Origin: an uncultured Gemmiger sp.
GTDB taxonomy: Bacteria > Bacillota > Clostridia > Oscillospirales > Ruminococcaceae
DNA: 64,000 nt
Assembly (NCBI RefSeq): GCF_934561205.1
Contig: NZ_CAKTFU010000008.1
Location: forward strand, 1 to 64,000
Direction of reading: 5' to 3'
A model generated the notes under the pieces. That model was not told the origin of the DNA, made no database searches, and saw only the letters and a program-made list of their open reading frames with translations. Position numbers and translations under genes: made by a program. Positions 5,978-12,341 of the stretch are shown here, piece after piece (position 1 is the stretch's first letter; every line of letters starts with the position of its first letter).

Positions 5978-8437
5978 TCACCTTCCTGTAATGAATTTAA
6001 TTATGCGGATAATGGTAACGACAACTACACCGCCACACAAGGCAACTAATGCGCTGTTCGGCATCCAAGGGAACAGTTTGAACAAAAGAGAGAGCAACCA
6101 GAGAATAAACCCGAAAATGGACGTTATAATTTTCCACAAGCCTTTAATGATGCCGTCAAGAATATCCTTGAACAACTCACCGAACCACTTAAAGGGGTTA
6201 CTGTCAGAGCCGTCACCGGAGCTATCAGAGCCGCCCGGGGTAGGTGTGGGAGTAGGCTTGTCGGGGTCAGGGGTAGAGCCGCCAGGGTCAGGCGTGGGGA
6301 ACGTTACATCTTTTGCAGCGTAGCCAAGCAGGTTGAAGTGGCTAAGAGAGCACATAGAGCTTGCGTAATTCGACATATTCAAGCGGCAGTATTTATATGC
6401 CTTGCGCAAAGTGAGAGTATACTTGTGTTCTTCCATGTCCGAAAGATTTTGGCCTGTTTGCTTATCCAGGTCGTCCCATGTTTCGCCATCATCAGAGCCT
6501 TGCAGCGTCCAATCCTTGGAATATCGATTGTTGAACTTGGATATTCGCATAATGTAGCCGTCAATGTAGTAGCTTTCGGGGTCGGGAATTTCAATTTGTA
6601 AGTAAGACGGACTTACATTTGTTTCCCAAAAATTGGCGGTTGAACGGTCAAAAGCATAGAAGAAATCGAACACATCACTATACTTTGAAGAACCAGAAGC
6701 AACCCAAGTGCCGTGTTCATCTGTAAAGGAGTTGGCATTCATTTTGGGAATGATGAGGTTTTGCGTATCGGGAACAATGGGTTTATTTTCAATTTCTGTG
6801 CCGCCATCTTCATAGTCCGTGATTCTATCATTTTTCAACTTTAGAATTACATCCTTAGCAGAATTGAAGTCTAAACCATCGGCCTTGCAGAACTCAAAGA
6901 TATATTCACCCGTGGCGTTAAACAAGAAGTAATTCATACTGCTATGCCAGTTGGAGCTGTTCAGGCCAGTTAGTGTTTGACTTGTTTCGTCCCATTGCCA
7001 TACACGCCAATAAACGCCCTCTGGTACAGTTACCGTGTACTGTCCGTTCGCAATAGGTATCTGGGTTGTGGATATATATTTTTTATTGTCTACCCACGGT
7101 AATTTTGTCTGCGCATCAACCTCTGTTTTTTTAAGGGCATAGTAGGCATCGTAGCGGCGATTATTCAAGATGTAGTAATGCAGCGTCCAATCCGATTTAT
7201 CTGCATCATACGGGTGACGGCCTACACCGCCGCCATGAGTAGCACCACCGCCAGGTTGCCATGTGGGAACAGGAGATGTGCTAGGCGTGGGGTCGGGTGT
7301 CGGTGTGGGTGTCGGCGTAGGCGCGTTATAAGTTATGTAGTAGTAGTTATTGGTCACACTATCGTAAGTGTAGTACTGTTTGGTTTCATTATTATAAATG
7401 ATGGGGTTGTTGGATATGTTGGTAACCGTTTCGTTGTTTTCGTTGATGGTGGTGTACTGGGGGTAGATGTAGGTAAGATTGGTGCTGTTATCGGTGTAGA
7501 TATTGCCGTTCCAAGTGTTGTTGTTGATGGTGATGTTGGTTTGATTGGTGACAGTATTTGTATCAGGAATGCAAGAAAGTATAATCGGATGAACTAAAGC
7601 AGTGTACTTATTATAGCCAGAAGCGTCTGCCTTGATTGTAGTGCCAACAGTGTATGTATATAAAGCTTCACGAGAGCCAGAGGAAACTTTTTTACTAATA
7701 GTGTTTTCAGGAATGTATGATGAAACGAAAGCTTTGCTATCATAGTTATAAATATTAGACATAGCTAAAAGCTTGACGTCGTTGTAATACAAACCAGTAA
7801 CTTTGCAATCCAAATAGTATCGTAATTGGGTAGTCAAACGCTTACCGTTAGACGAAGCTATCCAATTATATAAAATAGTATTGTTATTACCGGAAACATA
7901 AAAACGAGAAGATGAATCAGTATAGTTAAATGAATACGGAAAAGAATAATACGGTGTAGATGAATATATTGAAACATCAGGATAAAGCGCAACCTGAAGC
8001 GTGCCATTGTTATTGTAGTTAGGTACGCCTTCACCAGCGTAACCGGCAGGGTTACGGCCTACGCCACCGGGTGACGCCGAGCCGCCTCCGGCTTGCCATT
8101 CGCTGGCCGTGGCGTTTTTGCCGAAGGTTTTATCTTTCCAATCATTAAGATAATCCACAATGAAATTATATCCACCATTATCAAAATCCTTATAACCAGT
8201 AATACCCAAGCAATTCCAATCATAGTAGGTATAATTGCATGACGTGCAATACCGCTTTTTTATAGAAATCGGCATACTATAATCAGCGGTACTCATAGAA
8301 AAATCTTGTCTTGTGGTATATGTTCGTTCACCGCATTTAGGACATACTTCTAAAACATCGTCAGCAAAAGCAGCGGGAGCAACAGCACTTGTAAAGACAA
8401 TAAGTGCCATAAGTACGGAGAATATTTTCTTGACCAA
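5978..8437 (-). CDS. pIII-like adsorption protein with secreted zinc ribbon and discoidin-like domain
   Basis: The 819-aa protein has a signal peptide (ending AAFA, about residue 25), then a four-Cys ribbon (CPKCG near 32 and CTSCN near 64), an Asn/Tyr/Thr-rich body (100-380), a Pro-Thr linker (TPTPTPTPDPTPS, about 375-390) and a region around 590-730 that resembles an F5/8 type C (discoidin) carbohydrate-binding domain (FYAFDRSTANFWET, WTLQGSDDGETWDDL, YKYCRLNMSNY). A second Pro/Gly linker leads to hydrophobic C-terminal segments. Inovirus pIII proteins share the order secretion signal, receptor domains, flexible linkers, membrane anchor. It is the largest phage gene and the likely host-range determinant. 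Confidence 0.85.
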   Translation of the reverse strand: MVKKIFSVLMALIVFTSAVAPAAFADDVLEVCPKCGERTYTTRQDFSMSTADYSMPISIKKRYCTSCNYTYYDWNCLGITGYKDFDNGGYNFIVDYLNDWKDKTFGKNATASEWQAGGGSASPGGVGRNPAGYAGEGVPNYNNNGTLQVALYPDVSIYSSTPYYSFPYSFNYTDSSSRFYVSGNNNTILYNWIASSNGKRLTTQLRYYLDCKVTGLYYNDVKLLAMSNIYNYDSKAFVSSYIPENTISKKVSSGSREALYTYTVGTTIKADASGYNKYTALVHPIILSCIPDTNTVTNQTNITINNNTWNGNIYTDNSTNLTYIYPQYTTINENNETVTNISNNPIIYNNETKQYYTYDSVTNNYYYITYNAPTPTPTPTPDPTPSTSPVPTWQPGGGATHGGGVGRHPYDADKSDWTLHYYILNNRRYDAYYALKKTEVDAQTKLPWVDNKKYISTTQIPIANGQYTVTVPEGVYWRVWQWDETSQTLTGLNSSNWHSSMNYFLFNATGEYIFEFCKADGLDFNSAKDVILKLKNDRITDYEDGGTEIENKPIVPDTQNLIIPKMNANSFTDEHGTWVASGSSKYSDVFDFFYAFDRSTANFWETNVSPSYLQIEIPDPESYYIDGYIMRISKFNNRYSKDWTLQGSDDGETWDDLDKQTGQNLSDMEEHKYTLTLRKAYKYCRLNMSNYASSMCSLSHFNLLGYAAKDVTFPTPDPGGSTPDPDKPTPTPTPGGSDSSGDGSDSNPFKWFGELFKDILDGIIKGLWKIITSIFGFILWLLSLLFKLFPWMPNSALVALCGGVVVVTIIRIIKFITGR

Positions 8438-8458
8438 AAAATCACTTCCTGTTATAAT
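8430..8458 (+). promoter_or_regulatory. Strong plus-strand promoter inside the prophage
   Basis: TTGACC (8430-8435) and TATAAT (8453-8458) are 17 bp apart. The predicted start, near 8465, falls almost at the GAGGTG ribosome site of the gene starting at 8477, so the 5' leader is about 10 nt. The -35 box overlaps the first codons of the minus-strand adsorption gene. Confidence 0.8.
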
Positions 8459-8476
8459 GAAATCGAGGTGATAAAG

Positions 8477-8668
8477 ATGAACTTCAAAAGAATTGCAACT
8501 ATTATCGGCGTAGCCGTTTTAGGATACTTTGGATTTTATATCGTTGACTTAATCTATAATGTATTTGTTTTTCTATTCATAGGAGGCAAGGACGCGAAAA
8601 GCGGCATGGCCATACTAACCGCGATTATTGCGGCAACCATATACACCATCAAAACCCGCCGCCAGTAA
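8477..8668 (+). CDS. 63-aa two-TM membrane protein expressed against the phage operon
   Basis: The start at 8477 (MNFKRIATIIG) follows GAGGTG by 6 bp. Two hydrophobic segments are visible (about residues 7-36 and 45-58), with a basic end KTRRQ. It is driven by its own promoter on the strand opposite to the virion genes. In filamentous phages such genes often act in the lysogen (immunity, exclusion), which is inference here. No family is recognised. Confidence 0.7.
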   Translation: MNFKRIATIIGVAVLGYFGFYIVDLIYNVFVFLFIGGKDAKSGMAILTAIIAATIYTIKTRRQ

Positions 8669-8681
8669 AGGCGGCATTTTT
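8655..8681 (+). terminator. Hairpin with T-run after the first plus-strand phage gene
   Basis: CGCCGCC and GGCGGCA arms with an AGTAAA loop are followed by five T residues. The stem overlaps the end and stop codon of the 63-aa gene. A near copy ends the next gene (9050-9076), so this may be a partial terminator between two co-transcribed genes. Confidence 0.6.
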
Positions 8682-8694
8682 AGAAAGGTAACGT

Positions 8695-9030
8695 ATGCTA
8701 AAAGATATAATAGTAAATGTTGTATCTGCCGGACTAATTGCTTTATGCAAATTTCTGTATGAGAAATTAAAGCAAAAGAAAACGGCAAGAAAAGCAACAA
8801 ACCCACACAAGGAAAACGTAAAATTTTACATATCACTGCTGTTTTTGTACATAAGTTTCATCGTGCAAGTATTGGCTGAAATACCTTTTGTATTACGTTT
8901 CATCTCTGGTGGAATCGGCGGATTCTGCCTTTCTGAAATTGCGATAATCCACTATCGCCTCTATCAAGAAACGAACAACAAGTACAAACCCCTGCCCCAA
9001 AAAGGCAGCAAGAAACATAGAAAGAAATGA
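8695..9030 (+). CDS. 111-aa basic membrane protein of the prophage
   Basis: The start has AGAAAGG upstream. Residues 1-20 are mildly hydrophobic, followed by a Lys/Arg-rich stretch (KLKQKKTARKATNPHKENVK), two TM segments (about 45-95) and a strongly basic tail (KPLPQKGSKKHRKK). It follows the 63-aa gene by 26 bp on the plus strand, against the virion operon. No family is recognised. A lysogenic or superinfection-exclusion role is speculative. Confidence 0.68.
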   Translation: MLKDIIVNVVSAGLIALCKFLYEKLKQKKTARKATNPHKENVKFYISLLFLYISFIVQVLAEIPFVLRFISGGIGGFCLSEIAIIHYRLYQETNNKYKPLPQKGSKKHRKK

Positions 9031-9049
9031 ATTCATAAAAACACCTCAT

Positions 9050-9076
9050 ACGCCGCCAGCAATGGCGGCATTTTTA
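9050..9076 (+). terminator. Terminator of the plus-strand phage unit
   Basis: GCCGCCA and TGGCGGC arms with a GCAA loop are followed by five T residues. It is a near copy of the hairpin at 8655-8681. Confidence 0.75.
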
Positions 9077-9090
9077 GTTATACAAAAAAT

Positions 9091-9118
9091 GCGGAGCGGG
9101 AAATCCCGCCCCGTAGGG
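9091..9118. repeat. Hairpin repeat flanking the tRNA-like element, copy 1
   Basis: GCGGAGCGGGAAATCCCGCC followed by CCGTAGGG resembles the segment at 9224-9250 (GCGGGGCGGCAAGCCGTCCC then GCAGGGC). Each copy forms its own short hairpin and they lie on either side of the tRNA-like structure in direct orientation. Confidence 0.55.
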
Positions 9119-9124
9119 TTGTGA

Positions 9125-9216
9125 TACCAGAGGTGGGATTTGAACCCACAACTAACTGTAACCCGCCACAGGTCAGTTTCAAAAGTTGGCAAACTCTACC
9201 GTTGAGTTACTCTGGC
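9125..9216 (-). tRNA. tRNA-like element with abnormal anticodon arm (in prophage)
   Basis: On the minus strand there is a 7-bp acceptor stem (GCCAGAG with CTCTGGT, one G-T), a D arm (ACTC-AACGGTA-GAGT) and a perfect T arm (GTGGG-TTCAAAT-CCCAC). The anticodon region cannot form a normal 5-bp stem with a 7-nt loop: the best stem, TGCCA with TGGCG, encloses 18 nt, followed by a 14-nt variable region. After discriminator A the genome reads TCA, not CCA. No amino-acid identity can be assigned. It may be a decayed phage tRNA or a structural tRNA mimic. It lies 40 bp after the coat gene on the same strand. Confidence 0.6.
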
Positions 9217-9223
9217 ATAAGAT

Positions 9224-9250
9224 GCGGGGCGGCAAGCCGTCCCGCAGGGC
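9224..9250. repeat. Hairpin repeat flanking the tRNA-like element, copy 2
   Basis: GCGGGGCGGC and GCCGTCCCGC form a 10-bp stem with one G-T pair. It starts just after the coat-gene stop (9257), where filamentous phages usually carry a strong terminator, although no T-run follows here. It is similar to the copy at 9091-9118. Confidence 0.55.
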
Positions 9251-9256
9251 TACCGA

Positions 9257-9469
9257 TCAGCCGCGAGCCACGTTCATCAGGGAACGGAAAATGCCGATGC
9301 CGACAGGCACCAGACTTGCCGCCAGACAGAACAGCAGGATAGGCTGACCAGTAATCTGGGTGATGATGTTGCCGGACAGGGTAAACACATCACTCATAGC
9401 AGTGATAACAGCGTCCACAGCAGTCTTTGCAACCTCAACACCGTCACCAGCGAGATAAACAGTGTTCAT
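9257..9469 (-). CDS. Putative major coat protein (pVIII-like, 70 aa)
   Basis: The start at 9469 (MNTVYLAGDGVEV) has AAGGAG upstream. The protein has an amphipathic, slightly acidic N-terminal half, one TM segment (PILLFCLAASLVPVGIGIF) and a short basic C terminus (RSLMNVARG). This is the architecture of a filamentous-phage major coat: acidic outside, hydrophobic middle, basic DNA-facing end. No cleavable signal peptide is visible, unlike classical pVIII. Its location between replication genes and the structural block also fits. The assignment is by architecture, not by similarity. Confidence 0.75.
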   Translation of the reverse strand: MNTVYLAGDGVEVAKTAVDAVITAMSDVFTLSGNIITQITGQPILLFCLAASLVPVGIGIFRSLMNVARG

Positions 9470-9525
9470 AAAGTTGCATCTCCTTTCTTCAAGAATTATA
9501 TGTAATCGCAAATTTGGGGGTTGCG

Positions 9526-9750
9526 TTACAACTTGTAATTATGGGGTACGACCTCAACGGTAGTGATTTTGTCATCATAGACAGTTGCAAGAACGGAATA
9601 GTTCGGCGACATACGCCCGTAAACGCGCGCAATATCTTGTTTGACGCTTAAAAGGCGTCTTGCATAATCCTTGTCGCCGACAAAACTTTGAATCCGAATC
9701 ACGCTGTCAATCTGGTTGTAATCAATCAGCGTTTTCTGGGTGATACGCAT
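9526..9750 (-). CDS. Small phage protein of unknown function (74 aa)
   Basis: The start at 9750 (MRITQKTLIDYNQID) is preferred because GAGGTG lies 5 bp before it; an upstream ATG at 9762 overlaps that ribosome site. The protein is soluble-looking, with no TM segment or Cys motif. It sits between the Cys-rich protein and the coat gene in the replication-side block. No family is recognised. Confidence 0.7.
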   Translation of the reverse strand: MRITQKTLIDYNQIDSVIRIQSFVGDKDYARRLLSVKQDIARVYGRMSPNYSVLATVYDDKITTVEVVPHNYKL

Positions 9751-9758
9751 AATACACC

Positions 9759-10088
9759 TCAAAATGGCAAATCCTCTACAATTTCATCAAAGGGGCGAAC
9801 CTCTAGGATGTTATAATGAGGATGTTGTAAACGGTAATAACACGCCGCGCAACGTGTATAAACTTTAGGTATGTGCAGATAATGCACAGTGTCCAAAAGT
9901 TCAAAACGAAATGGCGTAGGAACGTTCTTCTTTTTATAGCTGTCGTACACGCAATACTGATTGCCCATCTTGCAATCTAAAGTTGCATCTGGGCAGGAAT
10001 TGCAGTAATAGCACGGGCAGGGTCGAACACAGGTAACGCCGTCAATAACCTCTGTTGGCTGATGGCAAGAATCAATCCATATCGGCAC
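9759..10088 (-). CDS. Cys-rich phage protein, possible zinc-binding (109 aa)
   Basis: The N-terminal part carries a dense cysteine cluster (CVRPCPCYYCNSCPDATLDC) and a later CAACYY motif near residue 80, suggesting one or two zinc sites. The likely start is GTG at 10088, 10 bp after AAAGG; GTG at 10097 is an alternative. It overlaps the end of rep and precedes the 74-aa gene. A DNA-binding or regulatory role in replication is possible but not shown. Confidence 0.7.
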   Translation of the reverse strand: MPIWIDSCHQPTEVIDGVTCVRPCPCYYCNSCPDATLDCKMGNQYCVYDSYKKKNVPTPFRFELLDTVHYLHIPKVYTRCAACYYRLQHPHYNILEVRPFDEIVEDLPF

Positions 10089-10689
10089 AATCTGCACGAC
10101 CTTTCACTGTTTCCTGCCAAATGTCCTTCCAAAGGTTATAGTTCTTGCGGAAGGTTGACCAACAGCCATTATCGTATGCCCAACGTGCCAATTCCTTCAC
10201 AGAATGGCATTTAGGCATATCGAACATAGTTGCAACTTGTTCTTCCTCGCTTACGCCCTCATTCTGCGCAGGCGGTTCAAAATCGTGTAAACCAACTATC
10301 TCGGGGTCATACTTGTATTTATCTTGTTCGTTTTCGTGCCAAAGGTAAACGTAAGACTTGTAAAGGTTAAAGCATCTGCAAATGGCGGAATTGTTTACAT
10401 TTGATAGAGCTTTGTTCCGAAGTTCCTTTGCTACACCACTGGCGTAACGTTGGTTTTTAAAGCGTACCACAAAATGAACATGGGGCTTTTTCAAATCACC
10501 CACGTTCCAAGTGGGACATTCGCCGCTATGTTCCTTGGCGTATGACTTCAAATCCTCTGCATCATAAGTATCTTTATCATGCAAAGCCCACGCACACGGC
10601 CAATGCGTCTTTACATAATCAATGGCGTTCTGCTGACTTTCTGGGTACAGCGTAAAAACAAACTGATAAGATTTTGGGGAATCTGCCAC
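10072..10689 (-). CDS. Rolling-circle replication initiator (Rep_2-like HUH endonuclease)
   Basis: The 205-aa protein has the family order: a strand ending CAWALHDKDTYD (near residue 37), the metal-binding HUH motif KPHVHFVVRF (near residue 70) and the tyrosine motif LYKSYVYLWHENEQDKY (near residue 110), where one Tyr would nick the origin. These features match plasmid Rep_2 proteins (PF01719), a type also used by Firmicutes phages. The start at 10689 (GTG) follows GAGGTG; GTG at 10698 is an alternative. A long perfect hairpin lies just upstream (10723-10760). Confidence 0.85.
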   Translation of the reverse strand: MADSPKSYQFVFTLYPESQQNAIDYVKTHWPCAWALHDKDTYDAEDLKSYAKEHSGECPTWNVGDLKKPHVHFVVRFKNQRYASGVAKELRNKALSNVNNSAICRCFNLYKSYVYLWHENEQDKYKYDPEIVGLHDFEPPAQNEGVSEEEQVATMFDMPKCHSVKELARWAYDNGCWSTFRKNYNLWKDIWQETVKGRADCADMD

Positions 10690-10722
10690 CTTAACCACCT
10701 CTGTTATGTTTTTGGCTTGGCT

Positions 10723-10760
10723 TTTGGCTCTCCACGGACGTAGCCCCGTGGAGAGCCAAA
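10723..10760. other. 15-bp perfect hairpin upstream of rep (candidate origin)
   Basis: TTTGGCTCTCCACGG (10723-10737) pairs completely with CCGTGGAGAGCCAAA (10746-10760) around the 8-nt loop ACGTAGCC. There is no T-run, so it is unlikely to be a terminator. Hairpins next to rep commonly hold the nick site of rolling-circle replicons. This role is inferred. Confidence 0.5.
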
Positions 10761-10781
10761 CTAACTAGAACAGTTCGGCAA

Positions 10782-10820
10782 TTATGGCGGCGGTCGTGGT
10801 GGTGGCGGTTGCTTCTCCAT
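10782..10820 (-). CDS. Possible 12-codon polyproline mini-ORF
   Basis: An ATG at 10820 follows AGAGGTG by 7 bp and reads MEKQPPPPRPPP before a stop, with eight prolines of which seven interrupt only once. Its ribosome site lies immediately after the stop of the ssDNA-binding candidate. Polyproline runs slow ribosomes, so it could affect translation toward rep; this is speculative. Confidence 0.35.
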   Translation of the reverse strand: MEKQPPPPRPPP

Positions 10821-10833
10821 AGGGCTGCACCTC

Positions 10834-11130
10834 TTACTCCACGACTTCAAAATCCTTGAGAATGTAGTTCTCGTAGACTTTCTGAACCTCAAAATCCAAC
10901 TTGCGGTTCAAGATGTCGGTTTCCTTGCCGCCGCACTCGGCAACAAGCTGGGCGTACATATCGGGAGTGGCACGAACCTGCAACACTTCAACGCCGCCGA
11001 CGTTCTCGCGGTTCTTTTTCAAGCAATGCAGACGAAAGAAATTGTAACTCTTGGTTTGCCCGGCATCCTTTCCGGTTTTAACGGTAAAAGAGCCTTCACG
11101 GTGTTCAGTTGCCAGTACATTGTACTTCAT
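10834..11130 (-). CDS. Putative ssDNA-binding protein (pV-like by position, 98 aa)
   Basis: The first gene of the phage operon (MKYNVLATEHREGSF, ribosome site GAGG 8 bp upstream) encodes a small beta-rich, mixed-charge protein with no TM segment. In inoviruses the ssDNA-binding protein that coats replicated strands before packaging is of this size (about 90-110 aa) and usually lies next to rep. Segments such as YNFFRLHCLKKNR supply aromatic and basic residues suited to ssDNA. Family membership is not evident by eye. Confidence 0.6.
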   Translation of the reverse strand: MKYNVLATEHREGSFTVKTGKDAGQTKSYNFFRLHCLKKNRENVGGVEVLQVRATPDMYAQLVAECGGKETDILNRKLDFEVQKVYENYILKDFEVVE

Positions 11131-11228
11131 TTTATAGACCTCACTTTTTACTTGTAGGGGGCTGATTCATGCCCCTTTCGTTTTTAAATCAGCTCGGTTA
11201 GCTGATAAGTTTAGTCTACAACGGCACT

Positions 11229-11244
11229 CAAATCGGGAAAATCC
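11229..11244. repeat. attR-like 16-bp direct repeat, right prophage boundary
   Basis: This is an exact second copy of CAAATCGGGAAAATCC (first copy 2015-2030). To its right the sequence is host-like and leads into a promoter and metN. To its left is the phage leader, with a small ATCAGCT/AGCTGAT hairpin (11188-11206). Confidence 0.8.
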
Positions 11245-11254
11245 GAGAAAAGGC

Positions 11255-11283
11255 TTGCATCCGGGCGAAATATAAGGTAAAAT
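11255..11283 (+). promoter_or_regulatory. Promoter upstream of metNI
   Basis: TTGCAT (11255-11260) and TAAAAT (11278-11283) are 17 bp apart. This promoter could keep metNI expressed although the phage separates them from the metQ promoter. Confidence 0.6.
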
Positions 11284-11285
11284 CA

Positions 11286-11318
11286 ATAGCGAGTGGGTCT
11301 TTGCGGCCCATTCGCTAT
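11286..11318 (+). other. Hairpin in the metN leader
   Basis: ATAGCGAGTGGG pairs with CCCATTCGCTAT (one G-T wobble) around a 9-nt loop, just after the predicted promoter and 25 bp before metN. Only a weak T-rich stretch follows, so it may be an attenuator, an mRNA stabiliser or an operator. Confidence 0.5.
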
Positions 11319-11342
11319 CTTTGTAAGTGAGGAAGATTCCCA

Positions 11343-12341
11343 ATGATCGAACTGCAACACCTGACCAAGCGCTTTACCACCCAAGGCGGCACGGTCGTAG
11401 CGCTGAACGATATCAACCTGACCATTCGGGACGGCGATGTGTACGGCATCATCGGCATGTCCGGCGCGGGTAAATCCACGCTGGTACGCTGCATCAACAT
11501 GCTGGAGCGCCCCGATGAGGGCAGCGTCACCGTCAACGAGCACCGCATGGAGACCCTGACTCCCGCCGGGCTGCGCGCCGCGCGGCGGGAGATCACGATG
11601 ATTTTTCAGCAGTTCAACCTGCTGATGCAGCGCACCTGCCTGCGCAATATCATGTTCCCGATGGAGCTGGCCAAGGTGCCCAAGGACAAGGCCGAGGCCC
11701 GCGCCCGTGAGCTGCTGGCGCTGGTCGGCCTGCCCGATAAAGCCGATGCCTACCCGGCCCAGCTTTCCGGCGGACAGAAGCAGCGCATTGCCATTGCCCG
11801 TGCGCTGGCCACCGACCCCAAGGTGCTGCTGTGCGACGAGGCCACCAGCGCGCTGGACCCCAACACCACCCACGCCATTTTGGAGCTGATCCGCAAGATC
11901 AACCGTGAGCTGGGCATCACCGTGGTGGTCATCACCCACCAGATGAGCGTCGTGGAGGAGATCTGCAACCGCGTGGCGATCCTGGATCAGGGCACTGTGG
12001 TGGAGGAAGGCGATGTGCAGGAGATTTTCAGCCATCCGAAATCCGCCGCCGCCCGCCGTCTGGTCTATCCCGCCGGTGCGCCCCGCACCGAAACGATGGA
12101 CGGCTGCACCACCGTGCGCGTGGCCTTTAACGGCACCCACACCACCGACAAGCCGCTGGTCGCAAGCCTTGCCATCGAGTGCAATGCGCTGGTGTCGATT
12201 CTGGCGGCCGACACCCGCATTGTCAACGGGCAGACCCTCGGCAGTATGCTGCTGGCGCTGCCCAACGACGAAAACCGCGAAAAAGCGCTGGATTACATCA
12301 AAAACTATCCGGGTATTACCTATGAGGAGGTGAACGGCTGA
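11343..12341 (+). CDS. metN: Methionine ABC transporter ATP-binding protein MetN
   Basis: The 332-aa protein has Walker A GMSGAGKST (about residue 38), the ABC signature LSGGQKQRIAIARAL (about 141) and Walker B VLLCDEATSALDP (about 162). A C-terminal NIL domain (about residues 255-330) is the methionine-sensing regulatory part of MetN proteins. It powers methionine import with MetI and the lipoprotein MetQ. The stop overlaps the metI start (ATGA-type), so the two are translationally coupled. metQ lies on the other side of the prophage. Confidence 0.95.
   Translation: MIELQHLTKRFTTQGGTVVALNDINLTIRDGDVYGIIGMSGAGKSTLVRCINMLERPDEGSVTVNEHRMETLTPAGLRAARREITMIFQQFNLLMQRTCLRNIMFPMELAKVPKDKAEARARELLALVGLPDKADAYPAQLSGGQKQRIAIARALATDPKVLLCDEATSALDPNTTHAILELIRKINRELGITVVVITHQMSVVEEICNRVAILDQGTVVEEGDVQEIFSHPKSAAARRLVYPAGAPRTETMDGCTTVRVAFNGTHTTDKPLVASLAIECNALVSILAADTRIVNGQTLGSMLLALPNDENREKALDYIKNYPGITYEEVNG

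Larger units (their letters stand above)
2015..11244 (-). mobile_element. Integrated filamentous phage (inovirus-like prophage)
   Basis: The 9.2-kb segment has the hallmark inovirus set: a Zot/pI ATPase (3919-4824), a single-TM coat-like protein (9257-9469), a large signal-peptide adsorption protein anchored at its C terminus (5978-8437), several very small secreted or membrane proteins, and a rolling-circle Rep (10072-10689). All but two genes are on the minus strand, overlapping or tightly spaced. Base composition is clearly lower in GC than the host flanks. It is bounded by 16-bp direct repeats and sits between metQ and metN. No tyrosine or serine integrase is seen; the only recombination enzyme is the IS30-type transposase at one end. 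Gene content is complete enough for the phage to be functional. Confidence 0.87.

Noticed and set aside
9125..9216. Normal class II tRNA (Ser/Leu/Tyr) reading of the tRNA-like element
   Set aside because: Several registers were tried; none gives both a paired 5-bp anticodon stem and a 7-nt loop with T33 followed by a long variable arm.
2015..11244. dif/XerCD-type integration of the phage
   Set aside because: The 16-bp boundary repeat does not show the paired XerC/XerD arms with a central 6-bp spacer, so this route used by other inoviruses is not supported here.
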